In this document: piece by piece, positions 54,967 through 63,525 of the stretch | How positions within the stretch are numbered: position 1 is the first letter of the stretch | Layout: each line of letters opens with the position of its first letter | DNA from: CAZHNW01 sp942491575 | GTDB taxonomy: Bacteria; Spirochaetota; UBA4802; UBA5550 | Direction: 5' to 3' | Assembly: GCA_942491575.1 (NCBI GenBank) | Contig: CALOBT010000025.1 | Location: 868,001-932,000, forward strand | DNA: 64,000 bases | Translations under genes and position numbers: made by a program | The notes under the pieces: model-generated | What the model was told of the DNA's origin: nothing | Database searches by the model: none | What the model saw: only the letters and a program-made list of their open reading frames with translations

Positions 54967-55160
54967 GGGGCCTCTTTTGTCTCGCCACAAAACGCTGCAC
55001 ACGACGTGCGAGTGTCGAATCGTGACAGGAAGTCGCGAAAGGCTTCGACGAGACAAAAAGGCCCTCGACCGGCGTTTTTTGAAACATCGTGTTTCACGCC
55101 GGCACTCGAGCATCCTGCTCAGCGTTCAATCGCCAGAGAGGCTCAACGGGCGGGGGCGAG
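54967..55160. repeat. GC-rich nested inverted-repeat region, candidate structured element
   Basis: GGGCCTCTTTTGTCTCG (54968-54984) pairs with its complement at 55049-55064 (one bulge). Inside, GTCGAA...TTCGAC and TCGTGAC...GTCGCGA nest. Next to it, CTCGA-CCGGC (55065-55075) pairs with GCCGG-CAC-TCGAG (55098-55110) around a GAAACA/TGTTTC hairpin. It is much richer in CG than its surroundings and has no gene. A repeat element or a structured RNA; I cannot assign a family. Confidence 0.5.
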
Positions 55161-55232
55161 GTCAATCTTATTACCAGAAAAGGAATATACTTCCCCACCT
55201 GAAAAAAATGCAATGAATTTTTACTGAAACCC

Positions 55233-55261
55233 TTGACGGATATACCGACTGCAGTTATGCT
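55233..55261 (+). promoter_or_regulatory. Promoter of the acetolactate synthase leader
   Basis: TTGACG (55233-55238), 17-bp spacer, TATGCT (55256-55261), 27 bp before the leader peptide start. Confidence 0.6.
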
Positions 55262-55287
55262 GGCAACAATAAATTAAGGAAACAATC

Positions 55288-55398
55288 TTGAACAGAACTC
55301 TCATAGCAAACACCCTCATTCTCGTGAACACTCTTGTCGTGGTAGTGGTGGTGGTGCTATGCGCCACATATAAAATTGTGCCGACGGGTTCTGCCTGA
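55288..55398 (+). CDS. Leader peptide for attenuation of acetolactate synthase
   Basis: 36 codons from TTG (AAGGAAA upstream). It holds seven consecutive Val codons (residues 17-23) and many Leu and Ile, so ribosomes stall when branched-chain aminoacyl-tRNAs are scarce. The peptide ends 23 bp before the attenuator hairpin. Bases CCGACGGG at 55381-55388 can pair with CCCCTGTCGG of the attenuator arm as an antiterminator (one bulge). Peptide itself has no other role expected. Confidence 0.85.
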   Translation: MNRTLIANTLILVNTLVVVVVVVLCATYKIVPTGSA

Positions 55399-55420
55399 TA
55401 CAACAGAACATAGCAATTAC

Positions 55421-55458
55421 AAAGCCCCTGTCGGTCACACCGGCAGGGGCTTTTTTAT
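55421..55458 (+). terminator. Attenuator hairpin before acetolactate synthase
   Basis: AAAGCCCCTGTCGG with its near-perfect complement (one G-T pair), loop TCACA, followed by six T. It lies between leader peptide and structural gene, so branched-chain amino acid supply should set read-through. Confidence 0.88.
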
Positions 55459-55474
55459 TTTAAGGGGGACAACC

Positions 55475-57160
55475 ATGAAAAAAACAGGATCACAGATTAT
55501 TATCGATGCCTTGCGGATGCACAGTATCGATACCGTCACGGGAATTCCCGGGGGATCGAACCTCCCCATTTATGACGAGCTCACCAGGAGCGGCATACGC
55601 CATATCCTGGCGCGTCATGAACAGGGAGCAGGATTCATTGCCCAGGGAATGGCGAGGATTACCGGCCTTGCCGCGGTATGCCTTGCCACTTCCGGCCCGG
55701 GGGTTACCAATCTTCTCACCGCCGTTGCGGATGCCAATAAGGATTCCATACCGATGGTTGCCATCACCGGACAGGTTGCAACGCCCCTGATCGGCACCGA
55801 TGCCTTCCAGGAACTCGATACCGCCGCGATGATGCGCCCCGTTACAAAGGCAGTTTTTGCCGTTGCAGATGCCTCGGAACTTATTGACGTAATGCCGAGG
55901 GCCTTTGCCATTGCGGAATCGGGCCGCCCGGGACCTGTAGTCGTCGATGTCCCCCGCGATGTACAGCTCCAGGAGGTGGAAATTTCCCGTGCACCGGCGC
56001 ACCTTCATATTGCAGACCCCGGTCTTCCAAACCGGAGTTCAATCCATGAGATGGCAGCCATGATTAACAGCGCCGATAATCCGGTCATCTTTGCCGGGGG
56101 GGGCGTCATAACTTCAGGCGCCGCGGAGGAACTCAAAGAGCTTGCACACCGCCAGGAAATCCCCGTGTCCCTCTCACTGATGGGGCTCGGGGCCTTTCCC
56201 GCCGACGATGATCTCTACCTGGGCATGCTGGGAATGCATGGTGCGGGATACACCAATCTGATTATGGAGGAAGTTGATCTAATCATTGCCCTCGGGGTTC
56301 GCTTTGATGACCGTGCAACGGGAAGGGTCCGGGATTTCTGTCCCAATGCATCCATTATCCATATCGAGATTGATCCTATTGAAATCGGGAAAATCAAAAA
56401 GAGCAATCTCCATTTTCAGGGAGACATCAGGATGACCCTTCAGCACCTGCTTCCCGTGCTGGAAGAAAAAAAACGTACCAGGTGGCTGCGTCGAATTGAG
56501 AAACTGAAGAGGAATCACCCCTTACCGGAAGCACCTGCAGATGAAATTTTCAATCCCCGCAGTTTCCTTCGGAAGCTTGCTTCCTTCACCAACAGGGATA
56601 CAATCATTACCACTGACGTTGGACAGCATCAGATGTGGACGGCACAGGAATACCCCTTCAGGGAACCGCGTACACTTCTGACTTCAGGGGGACTCGGTAC
56701 AATGGGCTTCGGTCTTCCCACGGCAATTGGCGCTGCTCTGGCGGCACCGGAGAAACAGGTTATCTGTATCAGCGGCGACGGTTCCATTCAGATGAACATT
56801 CAGGAACTAGCCCTCCTTGCGGAATTGAACCTGAACGTGAAGGTCATTATCATGAACAATGCCTCCCTGGGCCTGGTGCGCCAGCAGCAGAAACTTTTCT
56901 TCGATGAAAATTATTCTGCTTCAAACTTTGCCATGCCCCTCGACTTTGCCGCCCTCGGGAGAAATTTCGGCCTGAGGGGAATAAACCTGGCCGAATCGAA
57001 GGAACCGATGCTGGATTTTGCCAATCTGTTAAAAACAGAAGGCCCCTGTATTATAGATGTACCGGTATGCAACGAAGAAATGGTTTTACCCATGGTTGCC
57101 CCCGGTGGGGCAAACCGTGAAATGATTGATGAAGTAAATGTGAAGAATTATCAGTTATGA
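55475..57160 (+). CDS. ilvB: Acetolactate synthase, large subunit
   Basis: 561 residues from the ATG at 55475 (GGGGGA before it). ThDP-dependent enzyme making acetolactate for Val, Leu and Ile. Catalytic Glu in ARHEQGAGF, FAD region FAGGGVI, ThDP motif ISGDGSIQMN...NNASLG. No small regulatory subunit follows; the next gene is convergent and overlaps by 10 bp, so ilvN must be elsewhere. Expression is attenuated by the leader peptide upstream. Confidence 0.96.
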   Translation: MKKTGSQIIIDALRMHSIDTVTGIPGGSNLPIYDELTRSGIRHILARHEQGAGFIAQGMARITGLAAVCLATSGPGVTNLLTAVADANKDSIPMVAITGQVATPLIGTDAFQELDTAAMMRPVTKAVFAVADASELIDVMPRAFAIAESGRPGPVVVDVPRDVQLQEVEISRAPAHLHIADPGLPNRSSIHEMAAMINSADNPVIFAGGGVITSGAAEELKELAHRQEIPVSLSLMGLGAFPADDDLYLGMLGMHGAGYTNLIMEEVDLIIALGVRFDDRATGRVRDFCPNASIIHIEIDPIEIGKIKKSNLHFQGDIRMTLQHLLPVLEEKKRTRWLRRIEKLKRNHPLPEAPADEIFNPRSFLRKLASFTNRDTIITTDVGQHQMWTAQEYPFREPRTLLTSGGLGTMGFGLPTAIGAALAAPEKQVICISGDGSIQMNIQELALLAELNLNVKVIIMNNASLGLVRQQQKLFFDENYSASNFAMPLDFAALGRNFGLRGINLAESKEPMLDFANLLKTEGPCIIDVPVCNEEMVLPMVAPGGANREMIDEVNVKNYQL

Positions 57161-58476
57161 CGATAAGTCCCGGGGGATACCCCCGGGACGGTAAAAGTGA
57201 CGCTGGTTCCGGCCCCTTCACTGCTTTTAATGGATAAGGTGCCGCCGTTCTTCACAATGAATTCTCTGCATATTATCAGGCCCAGGCCGGTACCCTTTTC
57301 ATTCCGGGTACCCCGTCCCGGTTCGATGCGGTCCCCTTCAAACAGGAGTTCCTTCCGTTCTTCATTCATGCCTGTTCCGTTATCGCTGACGGTAATGGTA
57401 TGAAACGTTTCCCCCCTTTCCACTGATATGGAGATTCTGCTTCCAGGGTAAGAAAATTTAATTGCATTCGAAAGAAGATTCCTGAAGACTGCAGAGATCA
57501 TATCCGCATCCCCGTGAAGAATAGTATTATCTTCAACTTCCACATCGATATCAATTTCCTTTTTTTCCGCCTGGTTAAGGCATACCGACACAGCCTCATC
57601 GATCAAATTTATAATTTGATGCTCTTCTGCTTTAAATGAAACCACATCGAGCTGGATTCGCCCCCAGTTAAGAAGATTCATCAGTAAATCATAAATCAGT
57701 TTCGACGAATCAGTTGCGAGTTGCAGGGCCCCCTGAATTTCCTCCGGGGATAAATTTTCAATGTCCTCCCTGTGCATGTTTAAAAAATCATGCAAACCGC
57801 TGAGGGGGCTTTTCAGATCATGGGCAAGTACGGTAAAAAAACGATCTCTCATGGTAACCGCATCGTTTAATTTTTTCTCATTTCTCTGAAGTTCTTCATT
57901 TCTTTCCTGGAGCTGCCGGTATAAAACTTTAATTATTGCTTCCACCAGGGCTGTGACGATTATAATATTGAAATATAGTAACAGATAACGCAACATGTAA
58001 GAGGGGAAATATGAGGGGAACCAGGTCTTTCCGTCTCCAGCCAGATATATTACCGAGCATATAGAAACGTAAAAGAACGAAACAGCTGTACCCTTCCTGG
58101 CTCCAAGTAGAAAAATTACAGGAATAGGAACCAGCAGGGAGTAGAAGGGACCGGTAGCTTCTACTCCCCCTGAAATAAAAAAATAGAAACTTACAGCAAT
58201 AACCGCTATAGAAAATATATATGATATCTCCTGCACTGCCTTGAATCTGTATAGAGCATAGAGCATTAAGGTGATAAGAACAAGTGAGGCGCCATCAATA
58301 TAAAGGAAACTGTAATTTTCCTGTATAATATTAACAGGAATGAAAAAAAGAAACAACACTACTGCTGCAGCGAAGAAGGCATAGAGGAGCAACGCCTTTC
58401 TTTTTTCATCGAAATTGAAATATTTGAAGGCACTGCTGGCAAAAATTTTTCTGAGCAAATCAGCAAGAGTGTTCAT
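57151..58476 (-). CDS. Membrane sensor histidine kinase
   Basis: 441 residues from the ATG at 58476. Six membrane helices in the first ~180 residues (LLLYAFFAAAVVLFLFFIPV is the first). HisKA: FTVLAHDLKSPLSGLHDFL; HATPase: NLLSNAIKFSYPG, DNGTGMN, GTGLGLIICREFIVKNGG. No partner regulator adjacent. Its last ~13 codons overlap the ilvB end and contain a perfect 10-bp palindrome, so the tail VPGVSPGTYRHN may be an overrun of the coding frame. Confidence 0.9.
   Translation of the reverse strand: MNTLADLLRKIFASSAFKYFNFDEKRKALLLYAFFAAAVVLFLFFIPVNIIQENYSFLYIDGASLVLITLMLYALYRFKAVQEISYIFSIAVIAVSFYFFISGGVEATGPFYSLLVPIPVIFLLGARKGTAVSFFYVSICSVIYLAGDGKTWFPSYFPSYMLRYLLLYFNIIIVTALVEAIIKVLYRQLQERNEELQRNEKKLNDAVTMRDRFFTVLAHDLKSPLSGLHDFLNMHREDIENLSPEEIQGALQLATDSSKLIYDLLMNLLNWGRIQLDVVSFKAEEHQIINLIDEAVSVCLNQAEKKEIDIDVEVEDNTILHGDADMISAVFRNLLSNAIKFSYPGSRISISVERGETFHTITVSDNGTGMNEERKELLFEGDRIEPGRGTRNEKGTGLGLIICREFIVKNGGTLSIKSSEGAGTSVTFTVPGVSPGTYRHN
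57167..57189. terminator. Shared hairpin between ilvB and the sensor kinase
   Basis: GTCCCGGGGG/CCCCCGGGAC with loop ATA, 7 bp past the ilvB stop and inside the last kinase codons. Poor T-run; probable weak terminator for ilvB. Confidence 0.5.
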
Positions 58477-58638
58477 ACTATATTTTGAAGGATTTTCGCG
58501 AAAAGTCAAGAGTTGCGCAAGAAAAAAGATAATACCATGGGACATATTTATAAAAGTATCAAGTTACAAGGGTAAAGTTGAAAGTTTATCTACACCAAAC
58601 CATTCGCCCCCCCCCTGAACCTTGATATTTTCACCTAG

Positions 58639-59574
58639 CTACTTTAAAAAATCTATTATCTCGCTGTTAATCATTTTCGAATGAGAATATACCAGTGAAT
58701 GAGTTACTCCCTTGAATGACTTTAGTTTTACCAGGGGTATTGCAGCAGCCACTTTTTTTGCTCCATCAAAAAAAACTGATTCATCTTCAGTACCCCAGAG
58801 GAGAAGTACCGGTTTCTTCTGTTCCCCAATTGTCTGATAGTATGATTTCAGGTTATGCATCGGGTAATTACGGAGAGTCGCAAGCATCGCCTTCCACGCC
58901 CCTTTGTACCTGAACTGCTCAGCAAAGAGCCGTACCATTTTTTCTGTTGCATACCCCTGTTTTTCTTCACGCTTAAAGTCACTGATGAGGCTATCCTTCC
59001 CCACCATGGCAAAGAGGTACTCTCCCAGCAGGGGCACAAGAAGAAGGGCATTTTGCCCTGAAGGTTTGTTCATAAATCCAACCGGGGCGGCCAGAATCAG
59101 CTTCTTTACCAGTTCCGGGTGACGGGCGGTAAATACAGTGGCGATCCCCCCTCCCAGGGAGTAACCGAGAAGGTACACCGGTTTCGTAATCTTCAGGGCC
59201 GCAAAGAGATCTGTCATCTCCTTATCGAAAAAGTCTTCATCATAGGTGCCTTCCGGGCGGTCAGAATATCCCCTTCCAAAATGGTCAAAGACCAGGACAC
59301 GGAAGCCCGCCTTTGTAAAAACCGGCACATTTTTATCAAAAACGAACTGCGGTGTTGAAAATCCGTGCACCAAAACCAGCACCGGTCCATTTTCAGGGCC
59401 GTGCCATGAATAGTATATACTCCCCTGCTCCAGTTTCACTACGGACCCGGATAGCTTACCACGGATATCATCGGTCAACGCCTCTTCATTTGCAGTTACG
59501 GCGAGATAACTGATTATCATGAAGAGTGTCAGCATTCCTACGAGAGATATTAGAATTTTTTTTAATTTTTTCAT
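58639..59574 (-). CDS. Alpha/beta hydrolase, membrane-anchored
   Basis: 311 residues. N-terminal membrane helix (7-25). Alpha/beta hydrolase: HGFSTPQFVF (oxyanion), nucleophile Ser in LLGYSLGGGIA, acid Asp in WGTEDESVF and the late His in GVTHSLV. The substrate is unknown; similar proteins include lipases and haloperoxidase-like enzymes. The periplasmic location follows from the N-terminal helix. Confidence 0.88.
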   Translation of the reverse strand: MKKLKKILISLVGMLTLFMIISYLAVTANEEALTDDIRGKLSGSVVKLEQGSIYYSWHGPENGPVLVLVHGFSTPQFVFDKNVPVFTKAGFRVLVFDHFGRGYSDRPEGTYDEDFFDKEMTDLFAALKITKPVYLLGYSLGGGIATVFTARHPELVKKLILAAPVGFMNKPSGQNALLLVPLLGEYLFAMVGKDSLISDFKREEKQGYATEKMVRLFAEQFRYKGAWKAMLATLRNYPMHNLKSYYQTIGEQKKPVLLLWGTEDESVFFDGAKKVAAAIPLVKLKSFKGVTHSLVYSHSKMINSEIIDFLK

Positions 59575-59723
59575 GCTGTCCCCCTTTAATGAGGTTTCAT
59601 TTTTAAAAGATTTCCAATGAAGTCATGTTCAATAATGACTTCTGTAATATACACTTGCAAGCATCATTTTTTTTAAACTGAAAAGTCATTCCCGGATGAA
59701 CCGGAGCGGCTTATAAACTCAAT
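59575..59723. other. Non-coding stretch upstream of the hydrolase gene
   Basis: AT-rich; no gene seen. Probably holds the hydrolase promoter. Confidence 0.4.
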
Positions 59724-59857
59724 CTACTTTGCTGTGGGATTCAACTCCATGTCTGCCTTATACGGCTGGTTCTTCGAGCTGACCGGGACTATTTTGCTGC
59801 AAAGGCAGCTGCGGGCAGCATAAACATTAAAACAATAATTATTACAATTTTTTTCAT
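59724..59857 (-). pseudogene. Small secreted protein with a frameshift in an A-run
   Basis: From the ATG at 59857, behind GGAGG, a textbook signal peptide (cleavage at AAAFA-A) runs into a stop after 22 codons. Adding one A to the AAAA tract just before the stop opens a second segment (KIVPVSSKNQPYKADMEL...) to a stop at 59724, giving 43 residues. Either a recent mutation, a phase-variable site, or a sequencing error in a homopolymer. Confidence 0.5.
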
Positions 59858-60038
59858 TAAAAAATCCTCCGTGTATATCTTGACACTGTTATATTTATAA
59901 TTAACCATTAGCAATCACTTTTCGACTTATACATTATGCAGCAACCAAAAACTCCCTTTTTTTATTGACAGATCAGTACCGGCAGACAATTAAATAACAT
60001 TGTAATCTTTTCCGGTAATATAAATTTAAGAGGTTTTC

Positions 60039-61073
60039 ATGAAAACAAAAATAACAGAACTCTTCAAAATCAAGTATCCCGTTATACTCTCCGGCATGAG
60101 CTGGATCAGCACACCTGAACTTGCCGCGGCGGTATCTGAAGCGGGGGGCCTCGGAATTCTCGCCACGGGCGTACTCAGTGTCGATGAAACAAAGGCCTAT
60201 ATCAAAAAAATGAAGGAACTTACCAAAAAGCCCTTCGCTGCCAACGTGACACTCTATTTTCCGGGTGCAGAAAAGAACGCCCAGATCCTAATAGATGAGA
60301 AAGTGCCCGTGGTAAATTACGCCCTCGGTAAAGGGGACAAAATTTGTGAAGCAGTACACGCCTACGGAGGAAAAGTGGTCGCCACGGTAACTACACTGAA
60401 ACATGCCCTTGCGGCTCAGCGTGACGGTGCAGATGCACTCATCGTTACCGGTCATGAAGCGGCTGGACATGGTGGAGATGTAACCTCCCTGGCTCTCGTT
60501 CCATATATTGCAGATAATGTTGACATCCCCGTCATTGCCGCCGGTGGATTCGCCGATGGCCGGGGCCTCTCCACTGCCCTTCTTCTCGGCGCAGAAGGAA
60601 TTGCCATGGGGACCAGGTTCATGAATACACAGGAAAGCCCCGTTGCGGAGGCACAGAAGGCCGTCACAAATGACCTGGATCCTTTTACCACTGTATATAC
60701 TGATCGTGTCGACGGCCTGAAGGCCCGTGTCATGGATTCAAAGGGTGCCCGCCGTCTCATGAATAAAAAAATGAATCCCTTCAGCGCACTGCTCCGTTCC
60801 AGGAAAATCGCTGAAATGCTCGGATTCCCATGGATGAAACTCGCTGTTGGGATTGTCCTCATGGGTCCCCAAAAATCAATCCAGATGGCCCGTATGGCAA
60901 TCGGTTTTGATGCCTTTAAAGACGGTACAATGGAAGGTGACAATACGAAGGGAGTCCTTCCCATCGGTCAGATAGCCGGCATCATCAAGGATACCCCAAC
61001 GGTGAAGCAGGTGATCAACACTATCGTTAAGGATGCTAAAAAGGCGCAGAAGGACCTTGCAGCTAAACTATAA
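60039..61073 (+). CDS. FMN-dependent nitronate monooxygenase/enoyl-ACP reductase II-like
   Basis: 344 residues. TIM-barrel FMN enzyme of the 2-nitropropane dioxygenase family: YPVILSGMSWISTPELAAAVSEAGGLG, GHEAAGHGGDVTSLALVP with the catalytic-type His, VIAAGGFADGRGL and GAEGIAMGTRF. FabK (enoyl-ACP reductase II) shares this fold and cannot be told apart without comparison. The enoyl-CoA hydratase gene lies downstream, separated by a strong hairpin. Confidence 0.88.
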   Translation: MKTKITELFKIKYPVILSGMSWISTPELAAAVSEAGGLGILATGVLSVDETKAYIKKMKELTKKPFAANVTLYFPGAEKNAQILIDEKVPVVNYALGKGDKICEAVHAYGGKVVATVTTLKHALAAQRDGADALIVTGHEAAGHGGDVTSLALVPYIADNVDIPVIAAGGFADGRGLSTALLLGAEGIAMGTRFMNTQESPVAEAQKAVTNDLDPFTTVYTDRVDGLKARVMDSKGARRLMNKKMNPFSALLRSRKIAEMLGFPWMKLAVGIVLMGPQKSIQMARMAIGFDAFKDGTMEGDNTKGVLPIGQIAGIIKDTPTVKQVINTIVKDAKKAQKDLAAKL

Positions 61074-61133
61074 GGGATTCGATGATTCATCTGATTATAT
61101 GATTATTGAATGTTAAATTATTTGAATGCATTA

Positions 61134-61217
61134 ATTTATTTGAAGAGCATTTTGAAGAGCATTTATTTGAAGAACATTTTGAAGAGCATTTATTTGAAGA
61201 ACATTTATTTGAATGCG
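61134..61217. repeat. 27-bp tandem repeat
   Basis: Two 27-bp copies (ATTTATTTGAAGARC then ATTTTGAAGAGC) at 61134-61160 and 61161-61187, then partial copies to 61217. It stands between two genes, just before the 21-bp hairpin. Confidence 0.7.
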
Positions 61218-61220
61218 TGA

Positions 61221-61265
61221 TTTTTTTTTGAAGGCGAGGATGCCATCCTCGCCTTCAAAAAAAAA
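61221..61265. terminator. Perfect 21-bp hairpin, bidirectional terminator type
   Basis: Nine T, GAAGGCGAGGAT, loop GCC, ATCCTCGCCTTC, nine A. Works in both directions; probably ends the FMN-enzyme transcript. Confidence 0.8.
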
Positions 61266-61297
61266 CGAAAAACAACAAACCTTGTGAGGAGGAATAC

Positions 61298-62020
61298 ATG
61301 CCTGTAGCAAAATGGGAAAAAGACGGAACCGTTGCCATTGTAACCATGGATAACGGCGAAAACAGACATAACCCGGAATTTACCGATACCATGCTCGGAA
61401 TCTTCGATGAGCTCGTAGCCGATGAAGAAGTCAAGTCAATGGTACTTACATCCAGTGATCCGAAGAACTTTTCTCTCGGTGTTGACCTTACCTGGATGAT
61501 GGAACATGCCGGCAAAAAGGACTGGGACACCATCAGCAAGTGGCTCTACCGTCACAATGAAGTATTTAAATTCTGTGTAATGGCTCCCTTCCCAACCATC
61601 GCCGCCGTTACCGGTCACGCCTTTGGAAACGGCGCCATGCTGGCCGGTGCCTGCGACTTTCGATTCATGCGTGCAGACCGCGGATACATGTGTCTGCCTG
61701 AAGTCGATATCAACATTCAATTCACACCATCCATGATTGCATGGATGAAGCGCGCCCTTACCTACCAGCTCTTCATCGATATGAAGTGGTCAGGAAGAAA
61801 AGTCGGCGCCCCTGAACTGGAAAAGCACAATGCAATCAAAAAGGCCTGTGCATCTCCTGAAGAAACACTTAAGGAAGCAATAGAGTTTGCCCGCACCTTT
61901 AACAAGCCGCGGAAGACTCTTGCTGAGATGAAAAAACGGACCTACAAGCACATTGTTGACAAAATGGAAAACGAAGATGGTCAGTACCTCGATCCACCCG
62001 TTTTCATGTTTACACCGTAA
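61298..62020 (+). CDS. Enoyl-CoA hydratase/isomerase family protein
   Basis: 240 residues, GGAGGA before the ATG. Crotonase fold: NFSLGVDLTWM, oxyanion region VTGHAFGNGAMLAGACDFRFM and LPEVDINI. The residue after LPEVD where many hydratases carry the second Glu is Ile/Asn here, so hydratase versus isomerase activity is open. Its own terminator follows. Confidence 0.88.
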   Translation: MPVAKWEKDGTVAIVTMDNGENRHNPEFTDTMLGIFDELVADEEVKSMVLTSSDPKNFSLGVDLTWMMEHAGKKDWDTISKWLYRHNEVFKFCVMAPFPTIAAVTGHAFGNGAMLAGACDFRFMRADRGYMCLPEVDINIQFTPSMIAWMKRALTYQLFIDMKWSGRKVGAPELEKHNAIKKACASPEETLKEAIEFARTFNKPRKTLAEMKKRTYKHIVDKMENEDGQYLDPPVFMFTP

Positions 62021-62054
62021 TTTCGGCTAATTAAAAATGTAAAAATAATAATAA

Positions 62055-62086
62055 AATTATCCCGGGATCTTAATCCCGGGATAATT
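62055..62086 (+). terminator. Terminator after the enoyl-CoA hydratase gene
   Basis: Perfect 14-bp stem AATTATCCCGGGAT with loop CTTA, followed by ATTT, 35 bp past the stop. Confidence 0.75.
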
Positions 62087-62103
62087 ATTTCAGCAGGATA
62101 TCA

Positions 62104-62751
62104 TTGTTTACTTTCTTTAACACATTTTCATCATGGCTCTATGAAAGCAAAATAAGAATTCTAATATTCGCATATCTATATTTTGCAATTCCCTATCTTT
62201 TATTGAACCACTTCCACATAACGGAACCGGCCTATATATATCTTTTCTCTTTTGAAAAAACACTACCATTTATTCCATCAACAGTCTGGATTTACCTGAC
62301 GGACTATTTTCTCCCTGTAATGGTCCTCTACCTGACCAAAGAGGAAACACACCTGAAAAGGCTCATTCCAGCCTTTTTTGCTCTACTGGCACTGCACTAC
62401 CTGGTCTTCTTTCTGTATCCTACGGTGTATCCCCGCAGTAGTATGTTCACGGATACGGCAGGATTTACCGGTCTGGCCTTTTCACTCCTGCACTGGATTG
62501 ACACCCCGGCAAACTGTTTTCCCAGCGGCCATGTCAGTATCTGTTTTCTATGCGCCTTCACCATGTATCATGTAAACAAACGCACCTTTCCCCTGTTTCT
62601 CCTTTGGGCAACACTTATCAGTCTGTCAACCCTCACAACAAAACAGCATTATTTCCTTGATATTATTGCTGCAATCATCCTGGCATACGGAGTTCATTAC
62701 TTATTCTGGCGGGGGATAAAAGTAGCAAGGAACAAGGAACAAGTTTTCTAA
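62104..62751 (+). CDS. PAP2-type membrane phosphatase/phosphotransferase
   Basis: 215 residues from TTG at 62104 (AGGA upstream; no in-frame ATG follows for 70 codons). Six membrane helices. PAP2 motifs: CFPSGHVS (His proton donor) and TKQHYFLDIIAA (nucleophile His, Asp), while the first motif (KxxxxxxRP) is not obvious. This two-motif form is seen in inositol phosphotransferase-like PAP2 members. The last ~10 residues are encoded by a dispersed AACAAGG repeat. Confidence 0.78.
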   Translation: MFTFFNTFSSWLYESKIRILIFAYLYFAIPYLLLNHFHITEPAYIYLFSFEKTLPFIPSTVWIYLTDYFLPVMVLYLTKEETHLKRLIPAFFALLALHYLVFFLYPTVYPRSSMFTDTAGFTGLAFSLLHWIDTPANCFPSGHVSICFLCAFTMYHVNKRTFPLFLLWATLISLSTLTTKQHYFLDIIAAIILAYGVHYLFWRGIKVARNKEQVF

Positions 62752-62784
62752 ACTACAGCCCTTGGCCCTTGCACCTTGTTCCTA
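62723..62784. repeat. Second AACAAGG inverted repeat
   Basis: Left arm 62723-62743, right arm 62761-62784, imperfect pairing, same words as the copy at 20489-20556. It overlaps the end of the PAP2 gene and lies between convergent genes. Confidence 0.5.
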
Positions 62785-62795
62785 GTATCTAATAT

Positions 62796-63350
62796 CTACA
62801 GCCGGACATGCTTCTGTGAATAGGTTTTGATAAATCGTCTGAAATTTCCCAGGTCCTTATCTGTAAAACTGTGCCCTGCGGTACGGGCGGCTCTTCCGTG
62901 AAACATGACCTTAATGTGGTCAGCCCTTCCGATATCTCCAAGACCATTCCATGAGAGACGGTACCTGTTAAACTCTTCAACTCGTCCATCGGAGAGATTT
63001 TTCCTTTTATTCAGGCTTGCTATGGCTCTGAGCCTCAGTTTCTTTATACCTGTATCAAGAAGTACGGTATTGCCGCGTCGAAAATGTCCCTTTTTTACGG
63101 CACTGCCTGCTTCTCCGACATATTTAACTGTCAGGTGATACTCAGTGTAATTAACGATAGTCATCTTTACAAGACCTACATAGACCTGTCTGTTTTCAGA
63201 ACCTTCAAGGGGATATTCCGGTGTATATTCTACGTCAATTTGCCTTGCATTTGGCTTATACTCCTTAATGACATATCCCGTGGATGTACAGGCCGGCATG
63301 GCAAGAGCTATTGCAAAGATAGTAATACTGATGATTGTACGTAATTTCAT
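62796..63350 (-). CDS. Lipoprotein of unknown function
   Basis: 184 residues from the ATG at 63350 (GAGAGG upstream). Lipobox MPACT, Cys ~21. The mature part is basic, with YEYTPEYPLEG-like and RQVYVGLVKMTIVNYTEYHL, beta-rich. No family known to me. Single-gene unit. Confidence 0.78.
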   Translation of the reverse strand: MKLRTIISITIFAIALAMPACTSTGYVIKEYKPNARQIDVEYTPEYPLEGSENRQVYVGLVKMTIVNYTEYHLTVKYVGEAGSAVKKGHFRRGNTVLLDTGIKKLRLRAIASLNKRKNLSDGRVEEFNRYRLSWNGLGDIGRADHIKVMFHGRAARTAGHSFTDKDLGNFRRFIKTYSQKHVRL

Positions 63351-63525
63351 GTTACCTCTCAAAATGTGAAAATCCGCAGAACTTATCATTTTGCCACAAT
63401 ATTTGTCAACAAAAGTATGCTTTACAGGAAAGTTTATTTAAATTACTGTGAAAAAATGAGTGAAATAATTACTTTTCAATTCATTTGTACAGATTCCAAA
63501 CATATAATTCGAAAAGGTCTCCCCG

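Noticed and set aside
55040..55064. tmRNA-like start GGCTTCGACG
   Set aside because: No tRNA-like 3' end, no tag frame; the match is short and lies inside a different hairpin system.
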